From Scatosoma sp002474405 (lineage in GTDB: Bacteria; Bacillota; Clostridia; Christensenellales; Borkfalkiaceae): a stretch of 64,000 bases of DNA. Where the stretch lies: NCBI GenBank assembly GCA_937892545.1, contig CALAFO010000094.1:23461-87460 (forward strand), in the 5' to 3' direction. Numbering within the stretch: position 1 is the stretch's first letter; every line of letters starts with the position of its first letter. A program made the translations under genes and the position numbers. The notes below the pieces were generated by a model, which did no database searches, was not told the DNA's origin, and worked only from the letters and a program-made list of their open reading frames with translations. Shown here in pieces: positions 9,382 through 19,126 of this stretch.

Positions 9382-12300
9382 ATGAAAATAAAAACGAAAA
9401 GAATCGCCGCTGTTTGCCTTGCGGTTGTCATGTTGTCGGGCGTAAGTTTTTCGGTGGCGCGCTGCTGTTATTTAAACTCCCGTCCGTCGGATCCTTCCGC
9501 TTCGAAGCCGTCGGATACGGAAACCGACGCGAACGCCTACCCGACGGAAATATTCGATGCCGGCGTATATAATCCCGTAAAAACGGAATATTCTGCAGAA
9601 ATTCTCGGCACGGTTGCCCGCCGTATTCCCGAAACGTCGGACGGCGGACTGGAACGCTATCCGCAGTACGGCGTTACGCTTTCGGATGCCACGCAGGAAG
9701 AAAAAAGCGCCATTCTTGCCGAAAACGCCGCCATCTGCGCCTCCGATACCACGTACGACGCCATGGACGAAGAGGGGAATCTCTATCTCGGCGGCGAGGC
9801 TACGGGCAAAAAATTATATCGGCACACGGCGGCAAGCGGCATGTACGAAGGCGATCTGCGCGATGACGAACCCGCCGTAATCAAGCGCATCACCATGCGC
9901 GCGCGCCCCGCGGGAAACCATATCACGGGGCTGTATGCGCCCGCGGGCGAAACGGTGAAAATCGAACTGAGCGGGGAAGATCTGCAAACCACGGGCGGGC
10001 TCGTCGTGTATATCGGGCAGGCGTTGCAGAACGGACAGGCTAACAATATCTGGGCGGCGCGCGATTTCAACCGTATGCCCGTAATTTTAAATACCATGAC
10101 GGTAAACAAAGAAACGTCGTACGTCGGCTCGTATCTCGGCGGACCCGTTTATATCCGCCCCGTGAACGCGGGCGTAAAGTTCACCGTAACCATTTCCGGC
10201 GCCGTGCCGTACGCGCACTATATTCACGGTTACACCACGCAGGAGGAATTCGAAACAAGCAAAGAATCCTCCGCGCCGTATTTCGATATGGAAGTATGGG
10301 ACGATTCCGTGCGCCATTCGGGGCCGCGTTCCCGCGCCGCCCGATTCGATTTTCAGCAGATTTCGGCAGCCGCGGTGCTGTGGGATAAAATTTCGCGCGT
10401 TTCCAATCAGGTGCCGTCCGGCTCCAACGCGGCGATAGGCATTACGTTTTTATATGATCCGTTCGTGGCGGCGGGCAGTCTGGTGGCGTTCGTGGGGCGC
10501 TCCACGGTGAATTGTCCGCCCGCCTACATGGCGTCCGCGCTGGATGCGGAAAGTGCGGTAAACAACGCTACCGACGGCTTCTGGGGGTGCATACACGAAT
10601 ATAACCACCATTATCAGCGCTACGGGTTCGCGCCCGGCGACGAAGTTACCAACAACGCCGTAAGCCTTGTTTCGTACAGCCTGTATACGCGCAATTCCGC
10701 AAACCGCGCGCTCGGCAACGATAACGAGGGAAAATACGCCGTCGGGTGGGACAGGTACACGAATCCCTCGTGGGCGTTGAAACAAACGCTTTCCAACAGC
10801 GGAACGAATTCCGCGCTCGACGGCTATGCAAACCTTTTGCATTCGTTCGGCGCAACCCGCTATCTGCAGATGACGAAAAACGGCAACGGTTCGGGCGGCG
10901 CGGACGTATGGTACAAGGCGGTGAGCGACGCCACGCATTACGATATGACCTACTATTTTACGGAAGTGCTGCACCAGACGGTTTCGGAAAGCGTGCTTGC
11001 GGAATACGCGGCGAAAAACTATCCCGTGTTCGTGCCCGTGGCTACCATTTATCAGACGGGCAGAAGCTATACCGTAGACGGCGTGAAATATTATTCCCGA
11101 ACGGCGCAGCCCTACGAAATCGAAACAGGGGAGAATTTCGAAATCGATTTGAATTCGAACCTTGTGCTGCCGGACGGATTTTCGTGGCAGGTGAAGAATA
11201 TCTCGCAGCCCGCGTACGGCGAAATCGTGCGGAAAACCGACGGCGTTTATACGTACATTCCGGACGAATTCAACCGCGAATCGGGCAAAATCGTCGTTAC
11301 CGTTCAACTCACGAAAGACGACGGCGCGTTCGAAGCGGAAGATACGGATATCGTCATCGAACTCAGGCAGAAGCAGTATAAGCCCACCATGCTGGAACGC
11401 ACCGTTTATACGTATACCAGCGAAAATATGTACAAAAGCCCCGTAACGGCAGCGGAAAACGGCTATGCGGGCTATGATAGCATGCGGGAAGAGGATAACG
11501 CAAACCCCACGGAAAACGCCAACACGGATATATGGGGACCGAATCCCGCAAACAACGCCGTCATGGAAGTGCGGGGAAAATTCTGTATATCGAGCGCGGG
11601 TAAATACCGCCTTGCTCTCCGCGGACGTCGGTATGCGGCGTTGTACGTTTCTCTCGACGGAAAATCTTACGAGCTTGCCGCAGACATGACGAACCTCACG
11701 AACAGCGTGCAGTTCGATCAGACAAACGAAAGCAATTATAAAGATTACACGTTCGCCAAAGGGCAGTGGGTGTATTTCAAAGAGGTGCTGCTGGTTACGT
11801 ACGACAGAAGTTTCGTCGGGCTCGGCATAGGCATGTTCGACGGCGACAACGTAAACGTAAGCTATCTCAACGCGTACCGGAATACTTATTATCGGGAGGA
11901 TTTCGATTCGGATTATTTCTATACGCGCGATTACACGTATAACTATCGCGAAACAAGCGGCACGCAAACGCTTGTATCCGCTAATTATAAACCGTGGGAC
12001 GGTACGAAATCCATCGATTTGCTGTTCGACGATGACGATACAAACTGGATTCATTCCGATCGTTCCGATATTTCCGAGGAAAATCCTTTTGAAATCACCG
12101 CCGATCTCGGCGCCGTCATGCGCGCCAACCGTTTCACCGTTTACGGAGAGCCTTCGCGGCAGTATCAGCCGAAAGATTTTCTGCTGTACGGCGGAACGGA
12201 CTCGGAAAATCTGGAATTGATCGCAACGGTGAAAGATGCCGTCCGCGAAAATTATAACGTGTCGGTCGATTTCGAAGAACGGGAGATCCGTTATTATAAA

Positions 12301-12741
12301 CTGGTGGTTACGGATACCTGGGCAATCGGGCAGAACTACCGCTATATCGCGTTCCGTTGCGCGAAATTTTCGCTTTCATACGACGGCGGAACGTTGCTTT
12401 CGCCCGACGAAAACGTATTTACGTATAAAGGCGGCTGGAAGCTGAGCAAACGTTTTTCCACGTTCGGGCACTTATACGAAGGCGAAAACGCCACGGCGGA
12501 ATTTACCTTTACCGGCAGCCGTTTCGCGATTTTTTCCCGCAAAGGGGAAGAATTCGACGGCTTTGAAATCCTCATCGACGGGGAATCGGCGGGCACGGTA
12601 AAAATCAACGCCGACGGCAGCGATACGAATCCGACATATTTGTCGAAACGCCTTGCGGAAGGGGAGCACCGCGTAATCCTAAGAAGCAAAACGCGCTTCA
12701 ATATCGATTCCGTCGTATTATGGAAAAGCGGCGATAAATAA
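9382..12741 (+). CDS. Secreted M60-like (enhancin/mucinase-type) metalloprotease with carbohydrate-binding-type domains
   Basis: 1119 residues with an N-terminal signal sequence (hydrophobic about 8-24). There is no perfect lipobox although two cysteines follow, so secretion is clear but anchoring is not. A zinc gluzincin motif HEYNH at residues 405-409 is followed by Glu421 (GDEVTNN), matching the M60/enhancin pattern HExxH...E. Around it are a GLYAPAGE-type strand region (about 190-300) and the catalytic domain to about 560. Downstream come a cadherin/Ig-like segment (about 590-670), a region resembling a PA14 or CBM fold (about 675-840), an F5/8 type C-like domain (about 860-985) and a final beta-sandwich (about 1010-1117). 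The family is known to cut glycoproteins including mucins. Monocistronic: its own promoter and a terminator on each side. Confidence 0.85.
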   Translation: MKIKTKRIAAVCLAVVMLSGVSFSVARCCYLNSRPSDPSASKPSDTETDANAYPTEIFDAGVYNPVKTEYSAEILGTVARRIPETSDGGLERYPQYGVTLSDATQEEKSAILAENAAICASDTTYDAMDEEGNLYLGGEATGKKLYRHTAASGMYEGDLRDDEPAVIKRITMRARPAGNHITGLYAPAGETVKIELSGEDLQTTGGLVVYIGQALQNGQANNIWAARDFNRMPVILNTMTVNKETSYVGSYLGGPVYIRPVNAGVKFTVTISGAVPYAHYIHGYTTQEEFETSKESSAPYFDMEVWDDSVRHSGPRSRAARFDFQQISAAAVLWDKISRVSNQVPSGSNAAIGITFLYDPFVAAGSLVAFVGRSTVNCPPAYMASALDAESAVNNATDGFWGCIHEYNHHYQRYGFAPGDEVTNNAVSLVSYSLYTRNSANRALGNDNEGKYAVGWDRYTNPSWALKQTLSNSGTNSALDGYANLLHSFGATRYLQMTKNGNGSGGADVWYKAVSDATHYDMTYYFTEVLHQTVSESVLAEYAAKNYPVFVPVATIYQTGRSYTVDGVKYYSRTAQPYEIETGENFEIDLNSNLVLPDGFSWQVKNISQPAYGEIVRKTDGVYTYIPDEFNRESGKIVVTVQLTKDDGAFEAEDTDIVIELRQKQYKPTMLERTVYTYTSENMYKSPVTAAENGYAGYDSMREEDNANPTENANTDIWGPNPANNAVMEVRGKFCISSAGKYRLALRGRRYAALYVSLDGKSYELAADMTNLTNSVQFDQTNESNYKDYTFAKGQWVYFKEVLLVTYDRSFVGLGIGMFDGDNVNVSYLNAYRNTYYREDFDSDYFYTRDYTYNYRETSGTQTLVSANYKPWDGTKSIDLLFDDDDTNWIHSDRSDISEENPFEITADLGAVMRANRFTVYGEPSRQYQPKDFLLYGGTDSENLELIATVKDAVRENYNVSVDFEEREIRYYKLVVTDTWAIGQNYRYIAFRCAKFSLSYDGGTLLSPDENVFTYKGGWKLSKRFSTFGHLYEGENATAEFTFTGSRFAIFSRKGEEFDGFEILIDGESAGTVKINADGSDTNPTYLSKRLAEGEHRVILRSKTRFNIDSVVLWKSGDK

Positions 12742-12757
12742 GGGGCGTATGGCACAC

Positions 12758-12800
12758 AAAGAACAAGCCGCATTCCGTAACGAATGCGGCTTGTTCCTTA
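12758..12800. terminator. Bidirectional terminator between the protease gene and purL
   Basis: A perfect 15-bp stem (12761-12775 with 12782-12796) around the loop CGTAAC, with A-rich and T-rich flanks. It lies between two convergent genes and can end both transcripts, including the nine-gene purine operon. Confidence 0.85.
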
Positions 12801-12812
12801 TATAAAGAACGC

Positions 12813-15800
12813 TCAGTTTTTAAAATATTTTATGGCGGAAGCGAAAAGTTTCATATCGTATTCGCCCGGTACGTTTTTATAAAGGTCGGGGGCATAGCGT
12901 TCGGAGTGCCCCATTTTTCCGAATACGCGCCCGTCGGGGGAGGTGATGCCTTCGATAGCATATGCCGACCCGTTCGGGTTGAAACGTATGTCGTTTGTCG
13001 CTTCGCCGTTTTCGTCTACATATTGCGTCGCAATCTGCCCGTTTTCGGCAAGCTGTTTTATCAAAGATTCTTCCGCATAGAAACGCCCTTCGCCGTGCGA
13101 AATCGGCACGTTGAAAATATCGCCCGGTTTCACGCCCGCCAGCCAGGGAGATTTATCCGAAACCACGCGCGTACGCACGATTTTCGATTGATGCCGCGCG
13201 ATTTTATTGTATGTGAGCGTAGGGCTGTGTTCGTCGGCGTCCAGAATTTTTCCGTAGGGGACAAGCCCTAATTTTATCAGCGCCTGAAAACCGTTGCAGA
13301 TACCAAGCATCAGTCCGTCGCGTTTTTCAAGCAGAAGTTCCACCTGTTCTTTCACCGCCGCGCCGCGGAAGAACGCAGTAATGAATTTCCCGCTGCCGTC
13401 GGGTTCGTCGCCGCCCGAAAAGCCGCCGGGGATAAAAATCATCTGCGATTTGCCGATAAGCTCGGCGAAGCGTTCCGCGCTGCGTGCCACGGCTTCGCTG
13501 CTCTGATTGTTGATGACGAAAATTTCGGGCTCCGCGTCTGCGTCGCGCATGGCTTTCGCACTGTCGTATTCGCAGTTCGTTCCGGGAAAGACGGGAATGA
13601 GTACGCGCGGTTTCGCCGTTTTTATCGCGGGAAATACGCGCTTTTCCGCTTTGTAAGAAAGCGTGGGCACGGGCGATTTTTCAAACGGAATATTGCAGCG
13701 GTATACGCCTTCCAGTTTGTTTTCGTAGGTGTGAAGCAGGCTGTTTAAGGCAATGCTTTCCGTACCTTTGGTAATCTTTCCGTCGCTTGTGATTTCGCCG
13801 AGGAGAACGCCGCCTTCAAGCTCGCTTTCCGCTGTGTCCGCCGATACTTCCACAACGAACGAGCCGTAAGAATAGCCGAAAATCGTTGTATCGGAGATTT
13901 TCCCGTAACGGAAGCCGAGCCCGTTGCCGAAGCACATTTTCATTATCGCTTCCGCGATGCCGCCGTAAGCGGGCGTGTAGCAGGCAACCGCCTTCTTTTC
14001 GTGCAGAAGCGTCGTGATCTTACCGAATACGGAAAGAAGAGATTTCGTATCGGGAAGGCGATCGGCGGTGTATGCGGGCGAGAACAGCCATACCTTATCG
14101 CCTGCGTTTTTAAATTCGGGAGAAACGATGTCCTTCGTTTTCGCCGTGGTAACGGCGAAAGAAACAAGCGTAGGGGGAACGTCTAAATTTTCGAAAGAGC
14201 CGCTCATCGAATCTTTGCCGCCTATCGAGGCAATCTGTAAATCGAGTTGCGCGCGGAACGCGCCGAGAAGAGCGGATAACGGTTTGCCCCAACGATTTTC
14301 ATCTTTGCCGAGGCGTTCGAAATATTCCTGGAAGGTGAGATACACATCTTTGAATTCCGCGCCCGTGGCAATCAGTTTGCACACCGATTCGATTACGGCA
14401 AGATATGCGCCGTGGTAGGGGCTTTTTTCCGTAACGAAAGGGTTGTAGCCCCATGCCATCAGCGAACAATCGTCGGTGTGCTTTTTCTCCACGGAAATTT
14501 TCTGCACCATCGCCTGTACGGGGGTAAGTTGCTTTTTCCCGCCGAACGGCATAAGCACGGTGCCCGCGCCGATTGTGGAATCGAATTGCTCGGAAAGTCC
14601 GCGTTTCGAGCATACGTTCAGGTCGTTCGCAAGCGTTTCGTAATTTTCTTTGAACGTGCCGCGCACCTCTCTTTCGTAAGGAAGAGGCTTTTGCGCGTGC
14701 GCGTCGGCGTGCTTTTCCGCGCCGTTGGAATTCAGAAATTCGCGGCTGATATCTACGATTGTTTTTCCGTTCCAGCGCATCGTAAGGCGCGGTTCGGCTT
14801 TCACCACGGCTACGGGGCAAGCCTGAAGATTTTCGGTGCGCGCAAGGGCGAGGAATTTTTCCGCGTCCTCTTTCGCCACCACCACCGCCATGCGTTCCTG
14901 CGATTCGCTGATGGCAAGTTCCGTGCCGTCAAGTCCTTCGTATTTTTTCGGTATGGCGTTAAGGTCGATGTCCAGCCCGTCGGCAAGTTCGCCGATGGCT
15001 ACGGAAACGCCGCCCGCGCCGAAATCGTTGCAGCGTTTAATCAGAAGACATGCTTCTTTATTGCGGAAAAGCCGTTGCAGTTTCCGCTCTTCCGGCGCGT
15101 TGCCTTTCTGCACTTCCGCGCCGCATTTTTCAAGGGATTTCAGCGTATGCGATTTGGAAGAACCCGTCGCGCCGCCGCAGCCGTCGCGCCCCGTGCTACC
15201 GCCGAGGAGAATGACTACGTCGCCCGCGGCGGGCGTTTCTCTGCGCACGTTTCCGGCGGGAGTCGCCGCAATCACCGCGCCGATTTCCATGCGTTTCGCC
15301 GTGTAGCCGTCGTGATAAATTTCGTCTACGATTCCCGTCGCCAGCCCGATCTGATTGCCGTACGAAGAATAGCCGTCGGCGGCGGTGGTAACGATTTTAC
15401 GCTGCGGAAGTTTTCCGGGAAGCGTTTCGCTCACGGGGGTGAGAGGATTTCCCGCACCCGTTACGCGCATCGCGCCGTACACGTACGAACGCCCGGAAAG
15501 GGGATCGCGGATCGCTCCGCCGATGCAGGTAGCCGCGCCGCCGAACGGCTCGATTTCCGTGGGGTGGTTGTGCGTTTCGTTTTTGAAAAGCAGCAGCCAG
15601 TCCTCGCTTTTTCCGTCCGCGTCCACCTTGATTTTCACCGTGCAGGCGTTGATTTCTTCCGATTCGTCCAGTTTATCCAGTTTGCCCTGTTTTTTCAGTT
15701 CTTTTGCGGCGATCGTGGCAAGGTCCATCAGGCATACGGGCTTGTTTTCGCGATGCAAATCTTTTCTTACGGCAAGATATTCTTCGTATGTTTTCTGAAG

Positions 15801-16520
15801 AAGTTCGTCCTCGAAAGAGGCGTTGTCGATATGCGTGAGAAAGGTGGTGTGGCGGCAGTGATCCGACCAGTAGGTGTCAATCATGCGGATTTCCGTCATG
15901 GTAGGGTTGCGCTTTTCCTTTCTGAAATAATCGCGGCAGAATTTCACGTCGTCCTCGTCCATCGCCAACGCGTATTTCACGGCGAATTCTCTGAGCTGCT
16001 CGCCTTCCAGTTCCGTGAATCCGTCTATCGTCGCTACGCTTTCGGGCACGGGGTGCGCGATTTCCAGCGTTTCGGGGAGAGCGAGCGAAGCTTCGCGGGC
16101 TTCCACGGGGTTAATCACATATTTTTTGATTGCCGAAAGTTCGCTTTCGGAAACGTCGCCGTACAACACGTATACTTTCGCCGTGCGGATTAAAGGGCGT
16201 TCTTTCTGCGAAATTAACTGAATACATTGCGCTGCGGAATCCGCGCGCTGATCGAATTGTCCGGGAAGGTATTCCACGGCAAACACCGTTCCGCCGCCGA
16301 AATCGGGATTTTCGCAGGCGATATCCGTCTGCGGTTCGGAAAACACCGTTTTCACGGCATAGTCAAACGTTTCGCGGTCGATATTCTCCGCGTCGTAACG
16401 GTGGATGATTCGCACGTCTTTTACGGAAGAAATGCACAGGAGGTTGTTGATGTCGGAAAGAAGCGCGCGCGCCTCTCCCGCAAGTTCTTTTTTCTTTTCC
16501 GAATAGATACGATAAGGCAT
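12813..16520 (-). CDS. purL: Phosphoribosylformylglycinamidine synthase, single-chain
   Basis: 1235 residues. Converts FGAR, glutamine and ATP to FGAM, step 4 of purine synthesis. This is the large one-chain form, with the synthetase part (about 1-960) and a C-terminal glutaminase, not the small PurL/PurQ/PurS form. Visible motifs are the SDHCRHTTF stretch, NDFGAGGVSVAIGEL, and glutaminase GICNGFQ with Cys1075, plus His1205 and Glu1207 (GHSER). I chose the ATG at 16520 because AAGGAGAA lies 10 bp upstream. An in-frame upstream ATG exists at 16715 but lies inside purD and lacks a ribosome binding site. It is the last gene of the operon, 73 bp after purD and before a strong terminator. Confidence 0.95.
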   Translation of the reverse strand: MPYRIYSEKKKELAGEARALLSDINNLLCISSVKDVRIIHRYDAENIDRETFDYAVKTVFSEPQTDIACENPDFGGGTVFAVEYLPGQFDQRADSAAQCIQLISQKERPLIRTAKVYVLYGDVSESELSAIKKYVINPVEAREASLALPETLEIAHPVPESVATIDGFTELEGEQLREFAVKYALAMDEDDVKFCRDYFRKEKRNPTMTEIRMIDTYWSDHCRHTTFLTHIDNASFEDELLQKTYEEYLAVRKDLHRENKPVCLMDLATIAAKELKKQGKLDKLDESEEINACTVKIKVDADGKSEDWLLLFKNETHNHPTEIEPFGGAATCIGGAIRDPLSGRSYVYGAMRVTGAGNPLTPVSETLPGKLPQRKIVTTAADGYSSYGNQIGLATGIVDEIYHDGYTAKRMEIGAVIAATPAGNVRRETPAAGDVVILLGGSTGRDGCGGATGSSKSHTLKSLEKCGAEVQKGNAPEERKLQRLFRNKEACLLIKRCNDFGAGGVSVAIGELADGLDIDLNAIPKKYEGLDGTELAISESQERMAVVVAKEDAEKFLALARTENLQACPVAVVKAEPRLTMRWNGKTIVDISREFLNSNGAEKHADAHAQKPLPYEREVRGTFKENYETLANDLNVCSKRGLSEQFDSTIGAGTVLMPFGGKKQLTPVQAMVQKISVEKKHTDDCSLMAWGYNPFVTEKSPYHGAYLAVIESVCKLIATGAEFKDVYLTFQEYFERLGKDENRWGKPLSALLGAFRAQLDLQIASIGGKDSMSGSFENLDVPPTLVSFAVTTAKTKDIVSPEFKNAGDKVWLFSPAYTADRLPDTKSLLSVFGKITTLLHEKKAVACYTPAYGGIAEAIMKMCFGNGLGFRYGKISDTTIFGYSYGSFVVEVSADTAESELEGGVLLGEITSDGKITKGTESIALNSLLHTYENKLEGVYRCNIPFEKSPVPTLSYKAEKRVFPAIKTAKPRVLIPVFPGTNCEYDSAKAMRDADAEPEIFVINNQSSEAVARSAERFAELIGKSQMIFIPGGFSGGDEPDGSGKFITAFFRGAAVKEQVELLLEKRDGLMLGICNGFQALIKLGLVPYGKILDADEHSPTLTYNKIARHQSKIVRTRVVSDKSPWLAGVKPGDIFNVPISHGEGRFYAEESLIKQLAENGQIATQYVDENGEATNDIRFNPNGSAYAIEGITSPDGRVFGKMGHSERYAPDLYKNVPGEYDMKLFASAIKYFKN

Positions 16521-16593
16521 AATGATGATTTTCTCCTTGTTGGTTTGCGGTTCCGCGTTTATGCGGCGGAAAAACTCGCGGCAAAACGCCGGA

Positions 16594-17865
16594 TTATTCC
16601 GCCGAAACAAGCAATGCTTTTTTGCCGATGTCTTTTCTGCAATATTTGTTTTTAAAGGTGATTTGTTCCGCCTTTTCGTAGGCAAGATCAACGGCTTCGC
16701 GTAGCGTGGGGGCAACGGCGGTTACGTTCAGCACCCGTCCGCCCGCGGTGAGCAACGTTCCGTTTTCTCCCGCTTTCACGCCCGCGTAATATACGCTTTG
16801 TTCTATGTTTTCGGGCACGGTAATTTCAAACCCCGTTTCGTATTTTTTCGGGTACCCCTGCGAAGCAAGCACCACGCACGCGGCGGCGTTGTCTGAAAAT
16901 TTCACTTCCGTTTCCGCCAATTTTCCGTAAGTAACGGCGCGCATTACGGTAAGAAGGTCGCTTTCCAGAAGAGGAAGCACCACCTGCGCTTCGGGGTCGC
17001 CGAAACGGCAGTTGTATTCGATTACTTTCGGACCGTCTTTCGTGAGCATCAGTCCGAAATACAGGCAGCCTTTAAACGTTCGGCCTTCCGCGTTCATCGC
17101 ACGGATGGTGGGCAGAAATATTTTTTCCATACATTTTTCCGCCACGGCTTTCGTGTAGAAAGGGTTGGGCGCTATCGTGCCCATGCCGCCCGTATTCAGC
17201 CCTTCGTCGTTATCTTCGGCTCGTTTATGATCCATGGAAGAAATCATCGGAACAATCGTGTTGCCGTCCGTGAACGAAAGCACCGATACTTCCGGACCGC
17301 TTAAAAACTCTTCCACCACGATTTTCGCGCCGCTCTCTCCGAACACTTTATCCAGCATCATCGAACGAATCGCGCTTTGCGCTTCTTCTTTCGTTTCCGC
17401 AATGACAACGCCCTTGCCGAGGGCGAGCCCGTCCGCTTTGATTACCGCGGGCAGCGGCGCGGATTCAAGATAGGCAAGCGCGTCGCCGGCATTATCGAAC
17501 ACCTCGTAAGCCGCGGTGGGAATATGGTATTTTTTCATCAGATTTTTTGAAAAAACTTTGCTGCCTTCGATGATTGCGGCGTTTTTTTTCGGACCGAAAC
17601 AGGGGATTCCCGCCGCTTCCAGCGCGTCTGCCGCACCGAGTACGAGGGGATCGTCGGGCGTAACCACGGCGTAATCTATCTTTTCTTCCACGGCGAATTT
17701 CACAATATTTTTAACGTCTTTCGCGCCGATGTTCACGCATACGGCGTCTTTCGCGATACCGCCGTTTCCGGGTAACGCGTAAATCGCCGATACGGATTTG
17801 TTTTCTTTGAGTTTTTTTATGACGGCGTGTTCGCGTCCGCCTCCGCCTACCACAAGTATTTTCAT
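16594..17865 (-). CDS. purD: Phosphoribosylamine-glycine ligase
   Basis: 423 residues, usual family length. Joins phosphoribosylamine to glycine with ATP to form GAR, step 2 of purine synthesis. The N-terminus MKILVVGGGGREHAV is diagnostic. ATP-grasp features follow, including ADGLALGKGVV, LNTGGMGTIAP and YNCRFGDPEAQVVLPLL. The start has AAGGAGAA upstream. Eighth gene in the operon, 49 bp after purH. Confidence 0.97.
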   Translation of the reverse strand: MKILVVGGGGREHAVIKKLKENKSVSAIYALPGNGGIAKDAVCVNIGAKDVKNIVKFAVEEKIDYAVVTPDDPLVLGAADALEAAGIPCFGPKKNAAIIEGSKVFSKNLMKKYHIPTAAYEVFDNAGDALAYLESAPLPAVIKADGLALGKGVVIAETKEEAQSAIRSMMLDKVFGESGAKIVVEEFLSGPEVSVLSFTDGNTIVPMISSMDHKRAEDNDEGLNTGGMGTIAPNPFYTKAVAEKCMEKIFLPTIRAMNAEGRTFKGCLYFGLMLTKDGPKVIEYNCRFGDPEAQVVLPLLESDLLTVMRAVTYGKLAETEVKFSDNAAACVVLASQGYPKKYETGFEITVPENIEQSVYYAGVKAGENGTLLTAGGRVLNVTAVAPTLREAVDLAYEKAEQITFKNKYCRKDIGKKALLVSAE

Positions 17866-17914
17866 GAATCGTTCTCCTTTGCGGTGCCGTATCCGTACTA
17901 TGTCTGTCTCGTGC

Positions 17915-19099
17915 TCAGTGATGGAAAAGACGCATGCCCGTGAAGCACATCACGATGCCGTATTCGTCGCAACGGCGGATAACGTCCTCGTCGCGAATCG
18001 AACCGCCCGGCTGCGCCACGTAAGAAACGCCGCTCTTATAAGCACGCTGAATGTTGTCGTCGAAAGGGAAGAATGCGTCCGAGCCGAGGGAAACGCCGCG
18101 AATCGAGGAAAGATAAGCGGCAATATCGCTATCCGTAAGCGGTTCGGGGCGGGATACGAAATATTTCTGCCAGTTTCCTTCGGCGCATACGTCTTCTTCG
18201 TTGCGATTGATGTATCCGTCGATTACGTTATCGCGCGTGGCTCTTCCTATATCGCTTCTGAAAGGCAGCGAAAGCACCTTATCGCATTGCCGTAAAAACC
18301 ACGTGTCCGCTTTCGAACCCGCAAGCCGCGTGCAGTGGATTCGCGATTGCTGTCCCGCGCCAACGCCGATCGCCTGCCCGTCGAACGCGTAGCAGACGGA
18401 ATTCGACTGCGTGTATTTCAACGTAATGAGGGAAATGATCAGGTCTCTTTTCGCGCTTTCGGGAAGAGTCGTATTTTTCGTAACGATTTTTTCAAGCAGA
18501 GTTTCGTCAATCCCGAAATCGTTTCTGCCCTGCTCGAACGTGATTCCGAAAACCTGTTTCCGTTCAATCGGTTCGGGAATATAATTCTCGTCAATTTGAA
18601 CAACGTTATACATGCCCTTGCGTTTGCCTTTCAGAATTTCAAGCGCTTCGGGAAGATACCCCGGCGCAATCACGCCGTCGGATACTTCGCGGGCAAGAAG
18701 TTTTGCCGTGGGCACGTCGCACACGTCGGAAAGCGCCACCCAGTCGCCGAACGAACACATGCGGTCCGTGCCTCTTGCACGGGCATAAGCAAGGGCAAGC
18801 GGAGATTCGTCCACGCCTTGCACGTCGTCGACGAAGCATGCCTTTTTCAATTTTTCGCTCATCGGCAAGCCGACCGCCGCGCCTGCGGGGCTGACGTGTT
18901 TGAACGACGCCGCGGCAGGAATCGAAAGCGCTTCTTTCAGTTCTTTCACCAGTTGCCAGGAATTGAACGCGTCGAGAAAATTGATATAGCCGGGATGCCC
19001 GTTCAGAACGGCGACGGGCAGGTCTTTTCCGTTTTGCATGAAAATGCGCGCAGGTTTCTGATTCGGATTGCAGCCGTATTTCAGTTGAAGTTCTTTCAT
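17915..19099 (-). CDS. purH: AICAR transformylase, stand-alone (no IMP cyclohydrolase domain)
   Basis: 394 residues. Transfers a formyl group from 10-formyl-THF to AICAR to give FAICAR. The protein begins directly in the transformylase domain (LKYGCNPNQKPARIF) and carries the catalytic Lys-His pair in FKHVSPAGAAVG. It also shows TQSNSVCYAFDGQAIGVGAGQQSR and ends with the typical FFPFDDNI...VAQPGGSIRDEDVI stretch. Normal bacterial PurH is about 510-530 residues with an N-terminal MGS-fold cyclohydrolase, which is absent here. The neighbouring purO, 27 bp upstream in the operon, supplies that missing activity. Ribosome binding site GGGAGA upstream of the ATG. Confidence 0.93.
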   Translation of the reverse strand: MKELQLKYGCNPNQKPARIFMQNGKDLPVAVLNGHPGYINFLDAFNSWQLVKELKEALSIPAAASFKHVSPAGAAVGLPMSEKLKKACFVDDVQGVDESPLALAYARARGTDRMCSFGDWVALSDVCDVPTAKLLAREVSDGVIAPGYLPEALEILKGKRKGMYNVVQIDENYIPEPIERKQVFGITFEQGRNDFGIDETLLEKIVTKNTTLPESAKRDLIISLITLKYTQSNSVCYAFDGQAIGVGAGQQSRIHCTRLAGSKADTWFLRQCDKVLSLPFRSDIGRATRDNVIDGYINRNEEDVCAEGNWQKYFVSRPEPLTDSDIAAYLSSIRGVSLGSDAFFPFDDNIQRAYKSGVSYVAQPGGSIRDEDVIRRCDEYGIVMCFTGMRLFHH

Positions 19100-19126
19100 T
19101 TGTATCTCTCCCGAAAAGTGGAATCT

